Origin: Chara braunii
Taxonomy: Eukaryota; Streptophyta; Charophyceae; Charales; Characeae
DNA length: 42,626 nt
Direction of reading: 5' to 3'
Assembly (NCBI GenBank): GCA_003427395.1
Contig: BFEA01000163.1
Span: 1,026,133-1,068,758 of the forward strand
In this document: positions 12,101-21,482 of the stretch, one piece after another
Layout of the letters: each line of letters starts with the position of its first letter
Position numbering within the stretch: position 1 is the first letter of the stretch
Notes under the pieces: generated by a model
Databases searched by the model: none
What the model was told of the DNA's origin: nothing
Seen by the model: the letters and a program-made list of their open reading frames with translations, nothing else
Made by a program: the position numbers and the translations under genes

Positions 12101-12247
12101 CTCCCGTCTGATCTCCCTCCAATGCCCGTAGCTAGACCGTGGGCTAGAGCCTGCTTCCACACTTCGAAAGGTGATGAGATGTACCTAATGATTGGAGTAC
12201 TCAGCATCTACGAGACAATCTGACTAACTTCCATGACCCCAAGTTCA
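9141..12247. other. Long gene-poor stretch
   Basis: No frame over about 126 codons, no known domain and no RNA gene was recognised. TGATGTCA at 9153 and TGACGTCA at 9229 follow the A-prime repeat. The remainder has balanced composition and looks like single-copy intergenic DNA or long introns. Confidence 0.45.
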
Positions 12248-12283
12248 GGAACAATCCCTTGTTCCGGAACAGTCCCTTGTTCC
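12248..12283. repeat. Tandem pair of 18-bp palindromic repeats
   Basis: Two adjacent near-identical 18-bp units, each GGAACA, six central bases, TGTTCC. Each unit is itself a dyad. This could be a paired protein-binding site or chance; nothing nearby decides it. Confidence 0.5.
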
Positions 12284-12824
12284 GCGTGCAAGGCTCACGA
12301 AGCTCATCTGCAGTCAATCTTGTTCACTACCCAAATCCAGAGAGGTCTGAAGGAATTATGAAAGAGGACGAGGTCCTCGTGTTGAAACACAGATCTAACA
12401 GAGACAAGAAAGCGGGATGGGAGGAAGACGCGTGCCGAGACATGGAAACGTATAGGAAAGCTCAGCACGAACAGGCGGTTCGGATGGTAAAAGGGTAAAA
12501 ATATATTGAATAAGTAATTTATTTTTATGATCGCAAAGATAAATTACAGAGTACTGGCTCGTTGCTAGAGACGGTGCAGCAGGCTAGAATGAGGCCTGGT
12601 TAAACACGAAAGGTATCAAGGCTTTCTCTTGAGGTTCTCGCCAGCACTCCAGCCTACGAAAACCCTTCAGCAACCCGCATCCTTTCTAATGGTCGGTGTT
12701 CAAACAACGCTCAACAAGTATTCAATCAGCACTCAAGCAACGCTCAAGCAGCCCTAATCGGCGTTCGATCGTCCGAGTTACTTGAGACTTTCAGCCAGAA
12801 TCAATTGGTATCCAATCATCCCCT
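12284..12824. other. No gene; CAA-rich stretch before the 249-codon frame
   Basis: Includes a short open frame at 12259-12498 that I do not recognise, then loosely repeated CTCAAGCA/CAATCAG strings around 12700-12760. It may hold upstream exons or a 5' region for the following frame. Confidence 0.35.
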
Positions 12825-13574
12825 TTGTTTTGCATCAAAGACCAATTCTGGTCAGACAGTTTCTCCACTCTGAGGCATTGGATTTGTTCCATTGCCCAAC
12901 AACAGCACATGAGTGCGGTCCAGTCATTCCCCGTCAGTGAGTCAGTCTTGACCAACCTCAATCAGATAGCTCTCAAAGATGCTATCCAGTATCAGTATGT
13001 CAGTGCCGTTGGTTTCATGCGAGATGGCTTGTCGGTCTTTGTGGTTCTCACCAGCTTTGCCTCCGGTACTATCTACGACCTAAGGCCTTATATGAAAAAG
13101 GGGAAGGAAGTCCATGACCACTTTGACTCAGTCTGGATTGCAGCAACCAGGTATCTCGAGGAGAGAGAAAGAGAGTTTGATGAGGAAAGGACAAAGCTGA
13201 TCCGTAGCTTCGGACCCAAGCTCTATTCTGATTATCCTAAGCCTCCAGTGCCCTTCATCCTCAATGATGGCTCTTGCTGGAGTGACCTGGTGGACCTGGC
13301 AAAGAGGTACATCTCTCCAACGATGATCGATTATGAGGCAGTGACTGAACCATCAGATTTCCAGCATTTCAGACGAGGGATTTTCTCTCGGTCATATCTT
13401 TCTGCACTTTGGGAGGAGTTTTGTGCTATGGTTGACTTCCGTGTCATGGGACTTGGCTGGAAATGTTCAGAGCTAGCGGGCTTCAGGTGGCTCTACATCC
13501 AGAGACCACAACCTCAGGGAGCACAGAGACATGGCCCGTGGGACAAGAAACGCACTGTAAAAGTGAGAGATTGA
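12825..13574 (+). CDS. Unrecognised 249-codon open frame (exon or single-exon gene)
   Basis: The longest clean frame outside the PPR gene. The first ATG is at 12909, giving a 221-residue product from MSAVQSFPVSES; reading upstream uses a TTG, so the frame may instead continue from a 5' exon. The sequence is non-repetitive, moderately hydrophobic in the middle (YVSAVGFMRDGLSVFVVLTS), has a charged helix near residue 110 (EEREREFDEERTK), and ends basic. A GTGAGA donor-like site at 13563 would allow splicing just before the TGA stop. I recognise no domain. It lies between the inverted 1.3-kb repeats B and B-prime, so it could be an element-borne gene. Normal codon variety supports coding, but this is inference. 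Confidence 0.45.
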   Translation: MFCIKDQFWSDSFSTLRHWICSIAQQQHMSAVQSFPVSESVLTNLNQIALKDAIQYQYVSAVGFMRDGLSVFVVLTSFASGTIYDLRPYMKKGKEVHDHFDSVWIAATRYLEEREREFDEERTKLIRSFGPKLYSDYPKPPVPFILNDGSCWSDLVDLAKRYISPTMIDYEAVTEPSDFQHFRRGIFSRSYLSALWEEFCAMVDFRVMGLGWKCSELAGFRWLYIQRPQPQGAQRHGPWDKKRTVKVRD

Positions 13575-14079
13575 GTGTGAGATTCAGAGGGATGAGTGAG
13601 GACTCTTGACTAGTGCCCGGCCACGCTCTCTACGTATGTACTTTCTGAGGCTATTATGAGTTGTCATTCTTCCCTCACTTAACTTTGTCGTTTCCCGAGT
13701 CAGTCACTCTTGCTTCCTTGCATTGCCGTGCTTGATGATTGTATTCTCTGATGATTCTGTTACAGTTCTCAAGACTAGAAAAATTGGCAAAACAATGCAT
13801 GCATGACATACTAGAATTTTATGGTTATTATTTGCATGATTCTCTGCTGTTCCGAATCAAAATAAAAGATTCCTAAGATCGGGAACCGGCGAAGACCGTA
13901 ATTGAAGGGTCTCGCTCGAAGTCGGACGCACACAACAGGAAGGGATTTGCTTTATTTAATTTATTTTTATTTATTGCAAACAAACATCCAAACCCTGCGT
14001 GACAGCCTGTTGGCTTTCCGGTCGCCTGAAGTGGCCCGACTGGAAAAAGTGCGACAGCGCGCACACACAGACAGCCTAC
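13575..14079. other. AT-rich stretch, no gene
   Basis: Short frames only. AATAAA-like strings occur near 13860 and 13970, which could serve as polyadenylation signals for the upstream frame, but nothing else supports that. Confidence 0.35.
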
Positions 14080-15400
14080 CACCTGCCCACTTCGCCGTTC
14101 TGTCCTCCAGCCTCAGACCATCAAGCCGGCAAAGCGGGGCTGCTTGTGCACACCCGCAGGCCAGTAGCCAACAATCAGCCTTTCTCGCCCTTTTGTAGGC
14201 TCTCCCCATACCGCAATCCCCGTGCTCTGAACGAGGGACTCAAATTGTTTCCTTTTTATTGGTAGTTTGTAATTCAGGAATTAGTAAAATAAGATAAGAT
14301 AAAATAAAACAAAATAAAGAAGACGAGGACCTCAACGGTCATTGCGCCCTCAGAACCTTCTGCTGTCAATCGCCAGCCACTTTTGTCTTCGGCGTAAGGT
14401 AACCGCAGGTCCGACGCGGTGGTCCGATAACGGGATACCGATGGGCACCCTCCTCCCTTCAAAACATGCCGCCGGGCTAACCCTGATGGGTACCCGTGTC
14501 CGATGGCAAGGAGGGGGCTCATGACCTCCCGCAGGAGGTGATGAATCTCCTACCAACGCGACCGTGGGTGCTCCCATTTTGGGGCCTTGCAACACAATGT
14601 TTGACAGCCGCGCTTGAAGGGTCGACCAGTCCAGACAAAAAAAAAAAAAAAAGAGTCGTTCTTCTCCCCACGGAACGACAGAAAGGAAAAGAAAAGGAAA
14701 GAAAAGAAAGGAAAAGAAATTCAAAAGACAACTAATAAGAACAATAATAATAGGAAGGAAGAAAGGGAGAAGGGGAGTAAACGTAGCGCCAGTACTGTCT
14801 GGGGCCGATTGATCGTCCAGTACTTTAAGTAACGGCCCAGATCAAACGCAGGTCTGACCCACGACTTTCCCCTTGCTTTTCTTTTTCTTTTTCTTTTTCT
14901 TCCCTTACGTCCCATAACCCAACTCGAGGGCACTTGGCACGCATTTGAAAAGACCGCGCTGGTCACTCTACCTTCGCGTCCCTGGGCGAGCCCGGAGGCT
15001 ACCGCGGCTACAGGTCGGTCGTGCTCTGCTGTACAGCAGGGCGCCGAGCTTGCATGGACCAATGGAAAGTCCAGTGGCGCACCCATCCTTTTGCCGATGG
15101 TAGCATCGACTGGACTGGTCCCACAGCAAAGTGCAGCCCAGGCAGACCCGAGATACCGCGGGAATTTATGAGCAAGCGCGCAGTACACAGCGAAGATTAG
15201 AAGGCAGGTCTTCAGCGCGCAACGAAGGTACGTGAGCAGGTACCTAGTACGCAGCGGTCAGCGAGCAGGCACCTGATACACAGTGTGGTACACATCAAAG
15301 GTGCGCAAGCAGGTACTTGGCACACAGCGGAGGTAAGTGAGCAGGCATTCGGCACACAACGGAGGGCCGGGACACCGCGCCCTCCGACACCGCGTGCGCC
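14080..15400 (-). repeat. 1.3-kb dispersed repeat, inverted copy B-prime
   Basis: Reverse-complement relative of 7180-8470. Matching blocks include CCCTGATGGGTACCCGTG with CGATGGCAAGGAGGGGGC near 14482, a TTTTGGGGCCTTG block near 14577, the CTGCTGTACAGCAGGG block near 15031, GTGGCGCACCCAT near 15073, and GGAGGGCCGGGACACCGCGC near 15361. It contains an A-run and AAG/AAAGG-rich patches at 14637-14765 that replace the ATT patch of the other copy. Both copies lack coding capacity. Confidence 0.65.
15226..15365. repeat. Four imperfect tandem units of 32-37 bp
   Basis: Units share GAGCAGGYAC..GG..ACACAGCGG with intervening AAGGTRCGTGA. They form the outer end of repeat B-prime. The same region is much less clearly repeated in copy B. 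Confidence 0.6.
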
Positions 15401-15790
15401 CCAGCCTGCCCGCATAGCGCAGCTTCACAGAGCAATGCAGCAGTGTGGCAGCAATGCCTGCACAGGCCAGAATGCCCCAGTGCTGAGGCAGACACTTGCC
15501 CGTGTCTGCCTGGCCTGGCCAGGCGTGTGGGGGGCCCAGTAGCTTGCCTCTGGCCTCAAGTGTCTGTGCCCACTGCCACCGCAGTGCCCTCACCACTTAG
15601 CGCCTGCGTGTGCCCCAGCCTGCCCGCATAGCGCATTTTCGCAGAGGAATGCAGCAGTGTGGCCGCAATGCCTGCACAGGTCAGAAATGTCGCAGTGCTG
15701 GGGCAGACACTCTCCTTTATGGAAAGTTTGCCGGTGTCTGGCTTGCCTGGCCAGGCGTGTGGGGGGCCCAGTAGCTTGCCTCTGCCTGCG
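15392..15790. repeat. Tandem duplication, unit about 212 bp
   Basis: Copy 1 (15392-15556) and copy 2 (15605-15790) share CCCCAGCCTGCCCGCATAGC, AATGCAGCAGTGTGGC, GCAATGCCTGCACAGG, CCTGGCCAGGCGTGTGGGGG and GCCCAGTAGCTTGCCTCT. Copy 2 has a short insertion (CTCCTTTATGGAAAGTTTGC). There are few substitutions, so the duplication is fairly recent. Confidence 0.85.
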
Positions 15791-16735
15791 CCCAGGCCCA
15801 GCTTCCGATACTGGCCTGGGCCCCATGCAGTTAGGCACGTTTGGGCAGCCACACAGCTTCCAAGTGTTTGCAGCCTTCCCATTGGCTCTCGACTCTTGTG
15901 TGACGGTAATGCTGCGTTCTCATTGGCATGTGGCCAGTCTGTGATGTGTCGGCCTCACACAGCGTGTGCCCAGGGCGCAACCACCTGAGCCCTGGGGAAG
16001 GAGGAGGCCAAGAAGAATGTGGAAAACAATCTGATACACCAACACTACCTAATACTCTTAGCAACAAGTTGATCCCATAAGCAGGTGGTAGATCCGTTTT
16101 TAGGAAGGTGGGATTAGGAGACGACAACCGGAGTCAGAATGCTAGCAGAGAGGAGGAAGGAGAAGTCTGTGCAGAATGCCGCACACAATCTCATCTCATA
16201 CGCGGACAAAGAAAATCTTGGAAAGTTTCTGCCTTTACTGGAAAAATCCTGCTTTCTCATCTTTATTGCTTCAAGCTTTATGCATGCATCACACTCAACA
16301 TCCACATGAAGCCAGCAAGATCCGCACAATTTGAGAGTTACAGTCGGAAGTTGTTTGCAACTTGAAATCATATACACAGGTTTCTAGAGCTGTGAGGTTA
16401 TGGCTGCTAATGACGTAACTGTTGTTATTTGTAATTCATTCCTTCTTATTATGTCCAATGGAAACTGTGTGCTGCTCATGGTCAAAAGCTCGAACACTAG
16501 CTCAATGAGTCAAGGCACATGACACTTGGCAGATCAACAGGGTGGACCTTCCAACTTTTGTCTGGCAGATTGACAAACGATAGGTTGACTGATGTGCGTT
16601 ATGCGTTGTGTGACAGTTTCTTTCGCTGATGTGCTCTGTGTGATAGTTTCACTGATGTGCTTTCTGGGACAGTGTCACTGATGTGGTTTGTGTCGGATAC
16701 AGAATGTCTGACCTGCTGCTTTGTGTGATCATCAG
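15791..16735. other. Region upstream of first visible PPR exon
   Basis: I searched here for the missing upstream PPR exon and found no frame with PPR spacing. At about 16585-16690 a 35-bp motif (CTGATGTGCTTTGTGTGA-like with CAGTTTC) recurs three times imperfectly. This is probably intron, with the amino-terminal exon further left or outside the window. Confidence 0.45.
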
Positions 16736-16831
16736 ATGCGCCAGGGTGGACTAGAGCCAGACATCTATACATTCAATGCACTTCTGCGTGCGGTCGGCAG
16801 GGGGCGGGGCTATGGTGACGCAAAGAGGGTG
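16736..16831 (+). CDS. PPR protein, visible exon 1 of 7
   Basis: First recognised exon of a P-class pentatricopeptide repeat gene, a family of helical RNA-binding proteins that usually act on organelle transcripts. It is bounded by an AG acceptor at 16734-16735 and a GTAAGT donor at 16832 and encodes 32 residues from MRQGGLEPDIYTFNALLRAV to GDAKRV. It opens inside a motif, on the tail GGLEPD, so upstream coding sequence must exist; the initial ATG is probably internal. Joined to exon 2 it completes motif 1 with Asn at position 5 and Asp at position 35. All six downstream introns are phase 0, which supports the chain strongly. Target RNA is unknown. Confidence 0.9.
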
Positions 16832-17224
16832 GTAAGTGCATTTCGTGGTGAGAGAGATTGGACCATTATCACCTTGCTAAGTATGTAGTGCCATTTGTTG
16901 ATTTCAGTTTCTTGTATCACTACTTGTGGGGTTTTGCAGTCATGCCATGGTCCAGTATTGTTAAACCCCTCTTTGGAGGGAAGCCCACAGCCCGGGGAGG
17001 GTTGGGGGGGAGAGGCGGGGGGTTTGATGTCTGCAGAAGGCCCTAGGAAGCGTGGTTAGACCACCTGGCTGCAAATCTGTGACCTTCACAGCATGCAGAG
17101 ACGAGGGCAGCATAATAACACTCTCAGCCCCCTCTAGATTTCCACAGGGTCCCCACAAGTATGGAGGCACTAGAGGACCCGCTGGGATCAGGGCACCACA
17201 CCTGCTCTCGACCTGGACACACTA

Positions 17225-17328
17225 CCAGTTTCCCCTGAATACAACGCACCCTCATGCTGACTGCACCGGATTGAAAGGTACCTTATATACATTCATAAGC
17301 AGCGTGTGTTGTATTCGGCTGAACACGG
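17225..17328. mobile_element. TA-flanked MITE, copy 1
   Basis: Palindromic element of about 104 bp. The left arm has CCCCTGAATACAACGCAC, the right arm GTGTGTTGTATTCGGCTGAA, which are near-complements. A TA dinucleotide precedes the left end at 17223. It is one of seven family copies in the window. Confidence 0.65.
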
Positions 17329-17598
17329 CTGGATGGAGATCATGGTTCATCATAGAACAGGCACCATTTGAGGTTGTGTCCTAGCCCAGGGAATGGACAT
17401 GGAAGAGGAAGCCCCCATAGTAAATATGCCTACCTGCACTGTGACTGCAGTTCATGCGACCAACTCAATGGTCACATAGCAGTGCTGGCAGTGTGATCTC
17501 CTTGGAAATACACAACATATGTGCAGAAGGCATGCTCCTTGATACAGGTGTGTACACATTGGGATCATCTCGGCTGATCGTGTTCGTAATTTCGTAAA

Positions 17599-17632
17599 GG
17601 TGTGTGTGTGTGTGTGCGTGTGTGTGTGTGTT
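17599..17632. repeat. (TG)n microsatellite
   Basis: TG repeat with one C interruption, in PPR intron 1. Confidence 0.9.
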
Positions 17633-17852
17633 TTATGTGTGTGGTCTGTCCATCAATCAGCTTGCCTGGCAGTTTTGGTGTCCTCCTGAAGCATACCTGG
17701 CTTTGTCTTTGTGTGTGTTCATAGCTCTCTTCTCTTGATGCGCTAATTTCTGTTTTATGTTCCACACCTCCCTCGTCATGACTTGCTCATTTCACTCTTT
17801 GTTGTGGTGGATAATTTTATTTGGATCTATTTGTGAACGGCAATATGTGCAG

Positions 17853-18032
17853 ATGAAGTCCTTTGAGATGGTTGGAATACGTCCAGATCAGTATAGCATT
17901 GCTGCTATGATCGAGACTCTCTGTAAGGAGGGGAACATAAATCAAGCCGAGGTCCTGCTGAACCGCCTCCAAGAATATGGCAACCCCACATGCTTCACAT
18001 ACAACCGTGTAATTGATGCCTGCACAGCAAAG
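17853..18032 (+). CDS. PPR protein, exon 2 of 7
   Basis: Sixty codons between a TGTGCAG acceptor (17846-17852) and a GTGAGC donor at 18033. It encodes MKSFEMVGIRPD, which finishes motif 1, then motif 2 beginning QYSIAAMIETLCKEGNINQA (34 residues, Ala at position 5), then the start of motif 3, CFTYNRVIDACTAK. Exon 1 to exon 2 and exon 2 to exon 3 joins both keep 35-residue spacing. The long TC microsatellite lies immediately after the donor, so open frames extending into it are not real. Confidence 0.93.
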
Positions 18033-18049
18033 GTGAGCAGTGCCTCCCC

Positions 18050-18050
<1 letters not shown>

Positions 18051-18100
<50 letters not shown>
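18051..18100. repeat. (TC)n microsatellite
   Basis: Fifty bases of perfect TC just inside PPR intron 2, 18 bp after the donor. It produces spurious Ser/Leu and Arg/Glu open frames. Confidence 0.95.
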
Positions 18101-18102
<2 letters not shown>

Positions 18103-18636
18103 CCCCCCTCCCCTCTGCCCCCTCCTGCCCCCCCCCCACAATCTCGCTCTCCCGTGCTCTTGCTGTCTCTCCTTGGTCTCTTGCCTGGATATGTGGTGGT
18201 AATCCCTACTGGCACTCTATTTCCGCTGTGTGAAAGACAATGAGCACTCCACTTCAGAATGAGGGGACCGAGGAGTCAGATATGCGCTGCCATTGCTTTA
18301 CTCACTCTTTTTCGAAATGGTTGCGCTGCTGAGCATGGACGTCCAGCATTCATTCAATGACATTTGTTTTGTCATCATTCCAGGTCTCGACTTCAGTGAA
18401 TATGCGCGTTTGGACTGTGAACAAAGCGTTGTCGAGTTATCCTATCCCGCCTGTGTGGCTGGACGCTACACGTATGCAGCTGTTAGTCACTAGGTCACAA
18501 GTTCAAATTCTGAGTGAATCGGATGGATAAAATCAGGTTCAGGGCTACCTCTTTTTAAAAAAGAGAAGAAGGAAAGAACTTCAAGAAAGAAGAGAAAACC
18601 TTGGGGAAACTGGCCGGGAGTCACAAAAAGGAGTTA

Positions 18637-18705
18637 TAATTGCACTTCGGGCAGCCTACCTGGCCAGAAAGCTGGGTTGTAAACATTTCCCGAAGTGCAA
18701 TTCGA
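18637..18705. repeat. Short inverted repeat
   Basis: AATTGCACTTCGGG and its exact complement CCCGAAGTGCAATT enclose about 38 bp. A third AGTGCAATT follows near 18727. It could be a tiny MITE or a hairpin remnant. Confidence 0.65.
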
Positions 18706-18977
18706 AACTGTTATCTTGGCACAGAGTGCAATTTCTACGGGAGTTACCCCAAAAACTGTCAAGACAACAAGCGGGGAGTTATCCAGACCGCTGTAAATGT
18801 GGTTTTGCGCTGTGATAGGTACCTGTTGTGTTTTTCTTGAAGCTATTCATACTGCTGAATGTGTTGTTGTTGTTTTTACTTCTTGAAAGTTCTTTTGGAT
18901 TTGTCTTTTTCCTGTAAAGGTTGGAAGGCAGACGCGTTGTCCTCAAAGTGCTCTGTGTCAGGTTCTGCTGGGCTACT

Positions 18978-19087
18978 GCCTTCGTCACTCGAATACGACG
19001 TACGGTCATTGTTGCTGTATTTAGACTGAAAGATACCCCAAATACCGCTATAATGACCGTATGTACGTTGTATGCGGGTGAAGAAGG
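18978..19087. mobile_element. TA-flanked MITE, copy 2
   Basis: About 110 bp. The left arm is CCTTCGTCACTCGAATACGA then CGTACGGTCATT; the right arm mirrors it as AATGACCGTATGTACGTTGT and GGGTGAAGAAGG, followed by TA at 19088. The interior keeps the CTGTATTTA core of the family. Confidence 0.75.
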
Positions 19088-19150
19088 TAGAAGAGAAACA
19101 GGGATTTGCTGCAGTCAAGGGTTGGAGAGGGATGGATATATATCCAATCA

Positions 19151-19208
19151 TTTGTTGTCCTCTTCTCCCTCTCTGCCTACGGTTTACCGGGCAGCTCTGT
19201 TTGATGAT
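19151..19208 (+). repeat. Partial copy of hammerhead-bearing TIR element (right end)
   Basis: Fifty-eight bases match the right end of the element at 23731-24019 with a single C/T difference in TTTACYGGGCAGCTCTG. The ribozyme-like core is not included. The close match suggests recent mobility. Confidence 0.8.
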
Positions 19209-19283
19209 ATATAGAATCATCAATTGCCTGATTTTTATTTATTTATTATATTCGTGTTTTTTTTTTTTAAATGGTTCCATTGC

Positions 19284-19387
19284 TTGGACTATTTCTCAAT
19301 TTATGTGTGTCATCCTTCCGCAGGGGCCATGCTAATGTTCTCTCTCTTTGTGTTGTTCCAATTTTAACAGTATGTTCCCTGAAGAAC
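19284..19387 (-). pseudogene. U6 snRNA retropseudogene, copy 1
   Basis: On the minus strand the order of U6 blocks is preserved: a GTTCTTCAGGGAACATA 5' stem region, AAAATTGGAAC, ATTAGCATGGCCCCTGCG, AAGGATGACACACATAAATT and GAGAAATAGTCCAA. The essential ACAGAGA region is changed to AAAGAGAGAGAA and is 6 nt longer than in normal U6. The 3' end is followed by a short spacer and a poly(A) run (T run at 19257-19268 on the plus strand), so this is a reverse-transcribed copy and not a functional gene. Confidence 0.88.
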
Positions 19388-19449
19388 TGCATGATGTGTT
19401 ACTTAACTTACTTTCTCTGTTTGTTTGTTTGTTTTTTCCTCTTCTGTTA

Positions 19450-19527
19450 AGGGCGGCAGCTATGCTAATCCTCTCCCTCTCTTTGTTTTTCCAATTTTAT
19501 TATGTAATGATATGTTCCCTGAAGAAC
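19450..19527 (-). pseudogene. U6 snRNA pseudogene, copy 2 (truncated)
   Basis: Contains the U6 5' region, AAAATTGGAA and GATTAGCATAGC, then diverges. Sequence beyond the U6 5' end (TGATGT and TTACT strings) also matches the flank of copy 1, so copy 2 arose by local duplication of copy 1 with its flank rather than by independent insertion. The ACAGAGA region is again expanded and purine-rich. Confidence 0.75.
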
Positions 19528-19539
19528 TGTATGATGTTT

Positions 19540-19602
<63 letters not shown>

Positions 19603-19668
19603 NNNNNNNNNNNNNNNNNNNNNNNNNNNNNNNNNNNNNNNNNNNNNNNNNNNNNNNNNNNNNNNNNN
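19603..19668. other. Assembly gap (66 N)
   Basis: Run of unknown bases in PPR intron 2, inside a TC microsatellite. It does not interrupt any coding exon I identified. Confidence 0.99.
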
Positions 19669-19690
19669 TCTAGATGTGTATAAGAGACAG
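19669..19690 (+). other. Nextera transposon adaptor remnant
   Basis: AGATGTGTATAAGAGACAG at 19672-19690 is the 19-base Tn5 mosaic end used in Nextera libraries. The preceding TCT matches the centre of the head-to-head mate-pair junction adaptor, where two mosaic ends meet. It directly abuts the N gap. This is almost certainly untrimmed library sequence, not biology. Confidence 0.96.
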
Positions 19691-19726
<36 letters not shown>

Positions 19727-19738
19727 TCTTGCTTTCAT

Positions 19739-19912
19739 TTTTTTTTTTTTAGAAAAAAAAGGGCGAGACAGCCTTGAGATACCATCTTTGAAGTTTTAAC
19801 TGATTGGCCCTCAGGTAAATTCAGAGTTTTTAATCTGCTTCGAACTCAGGTCTGTGTTTCAGCTTTCAACACTTCATGTGTGGTGTACCAATTGAGCTAG
19901 GCCAGTTGGTAT
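19739..19912 (-). mobile_element. tRNA-derived SINE, family 2
   Basis: The minus strand starts with a tRNA-like head: A-box-like CTAGCTCAATTGG and B-box-like GAGTTCGAAGC about 45 nt later. The body CTCTGAATTTACCTGAGGG follows, and the end is T/A-rich. The same body occurs at 28738-28862 and in part at 33605-33830. It has the internal RNA polymerase III promoter layout known for plant SINEs. Confidence 0.72.
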
Positions 19913-20159
19913 GACTAATTTTTGGCTTTTTGTTCTTACTTTGTATCTTGATGGAGTTGGGTGTGGATTGAGAAAGTTCTTTACTTAGGCCATAATACCG
20001 CCATGTACTTCCGTGCGTAACTACCCTACCTTTTGAGCAGAATCCATCGTCAGTTACCCCCCTTTCCTTGTATCTTTCCGGAGGGGAAGCATCTTCCCAA
20101 GCGAGAAAACTTCTGAATCCTACTAGCTAACTCTGAGCCTCTGAGGTTCCGGCGTGCAG

Positions 20160-20387
20160 GGCGATCCAGTGCGAGCTCTGCAGATCTTTGCAAAAATGAA
20201 GAACCATGGAGTTGCCCCGGACGAATACACGTATGTGTCACTCTTTTCGGCGTTTGGCCGCGCGCATGTGTCAGGAGTGGTTGGGGGGAGTTGGTCGCGA
20301 ACAGAAGTTGGGAAGCGGGTCCTGGCTCTGGAGGAAGACATGGAGAAGTCTGGCGTGAAACACACGCGTGCGACGTTCTCTGCACTG
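20160..20387 (+). CDS. PPR protein, exon 3 of 7, with 13-residue insertion
   Basis: Seventy-six codons between a GCGTGCAG acceptor and a GTGAGC donor at 20388. GDPVRALQIFAKMKNHGVAPD completes motif 3 (Asn 5, Asp 35). Motif 4 starts EYTYVSLFSAFGRA and should be 35 residues, but 13 extra residues (HVSGVVGGSWSRT, 20265-20303) sit between its two helices before EVGKRVLALEEDMEKSGVKH. The insert is in frame, Gly/Ser-rich and too short to be a normal intron, so it is probably a loop expansion. The exon ends TRATFSAL, opening motif 5. Confidence 0.93.
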
Positions 20388-21017
20388 GTGAGCATTCTGA
20401 CCCATGTCCCATGTGCGCCACCTGCATGGAGCAGCGGTTCAGTGCTGTCTTTTTTGTTTGTTTGTTTTGGGCTCCCCTTCAAGATTCTGTGTTTACAGAA
20501 ATAAAGTGGAACGTGCGATGATGGCTCAGCACGGTTTCCATGTCAGCACCACAGGTCAGGTGCAAGTTCACATAATTGCCCTTATGTCACAGATGTGGCT
20601 TCAATTAGGATCTTTTCAACAGCATGGTTATATACTTAACACTTTGTGCAGCAACTGGCCGGGAACTAATAGGTGGACTTGGTGGCTACGAGCAGGGCTA
20701 GTCGTCTGCAAGAGGGTTTCAGAGGATGCAGTGTGTGGAGAGTGTGCCTGCATACTGCAACCGTGCACAGGTGGTGTGGATATCACGGCCAGTACGGCTC
20801 CACTTTTGAACACCGGGTCGCGGTTGCAGTGGTTAAACCACCAGTACACCCGGGCCTGGAGGCGCCGCAGTGCACGCCAAGCCTTTCCGAACCGGCAGCA
20901 GCACATTTATTTTTCTTTTCTGGCTGGCGCCACCAGCCATTGTGGTCCGGTAGGCCGAGCCATTGCTACAGTGCAGTGGGGACGAGTTGCTTTGTCTGCA
21001 GGGCTGGGGACGTGTAC

Positions 21018-21200
21018 ATGCAGCTTAAGGCGTCTGGCTGTTTAGCCCAAGGTCGCCGGTTTGATTCCTTGCAGGGTTGTTCCATCAGCATGGTTATTTA
21101 CCATCCTTGCGGCGCATAAAGTGCGCGCCAGTCGGGCACATGCGCTGCACGGTGCATTGCGCACAGCATGCGCTGCACGGTCAAGATCGGGGTTCCTCAA
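21018..21200 (+). mobile_element. Possible SINE with tRNA-like head
   Basis: GCAGCTTAAGGCGTCTGGC is followed by GCCGGTTTGATTCCTTGC, resembling tRNA D-arm and T-arm (B box GGTTTGATTCC). The segment continues into a GC-rich TGCGC tract and ends in an A run at 21199-21208. Cloverleaf pairing is poor, so this is not a tRNA gene. Confidence 0.5.
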
Positions 21201-21422
21201 AAAAAAAAGGGGGGTGGGGGGGGAGGGGCCAGGGGGTAGGGGATGATAGGATCCCTCTCCCTTGCGCCAAAGAAAATAGAAACAGCCACAGGCAATTGTT
21301 TTTTGCCGCCGCGCTTAGGGCCAAAAAAGAAAGTGTACCAACTGGATTCTGTTGACGGGAGTTACGAGAGAGAAGAAAAAGAGAAAAAAAGAAGGCCAAC
21401 TTCCTTAACACCAGGAACGCTC

Positions 21423-21482
21423 ATCATGACTGTATCGGGCCTGGGACGTCACAAGTGTTCATTCGAGGACACAACGCCCCGT
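21423..21482 (-). repeat. Small dispersed repeat, copy 1
   Basis: On the minus strand it shares GGGCGTTGTGTCCTCGAATG and GATACAGTCATGATGAG with copies at 24249-24312, 24393-24456 and, in part, 25078-25128. The unit is about 60-65 bp. Confidence 0.65.

Larger units (their letters stand above)
19546..19717. repeat. (TC)n microsatellite split by assembly gap
   Basis: TC repeat at 19546-19602, 66 N at 19603-19668, an adaptor remnant, then TC repeat at 19691-19717. The true length of the repeat is unknown. Confidence 0.95.

Noticed and set aside
18040-18243. Ser/Leu-rich and Arg/Glu-rich open frames across the TC repeat
   Set aside because: They are translations of a dinucleotide microsatellite lying after a proven splice donor.
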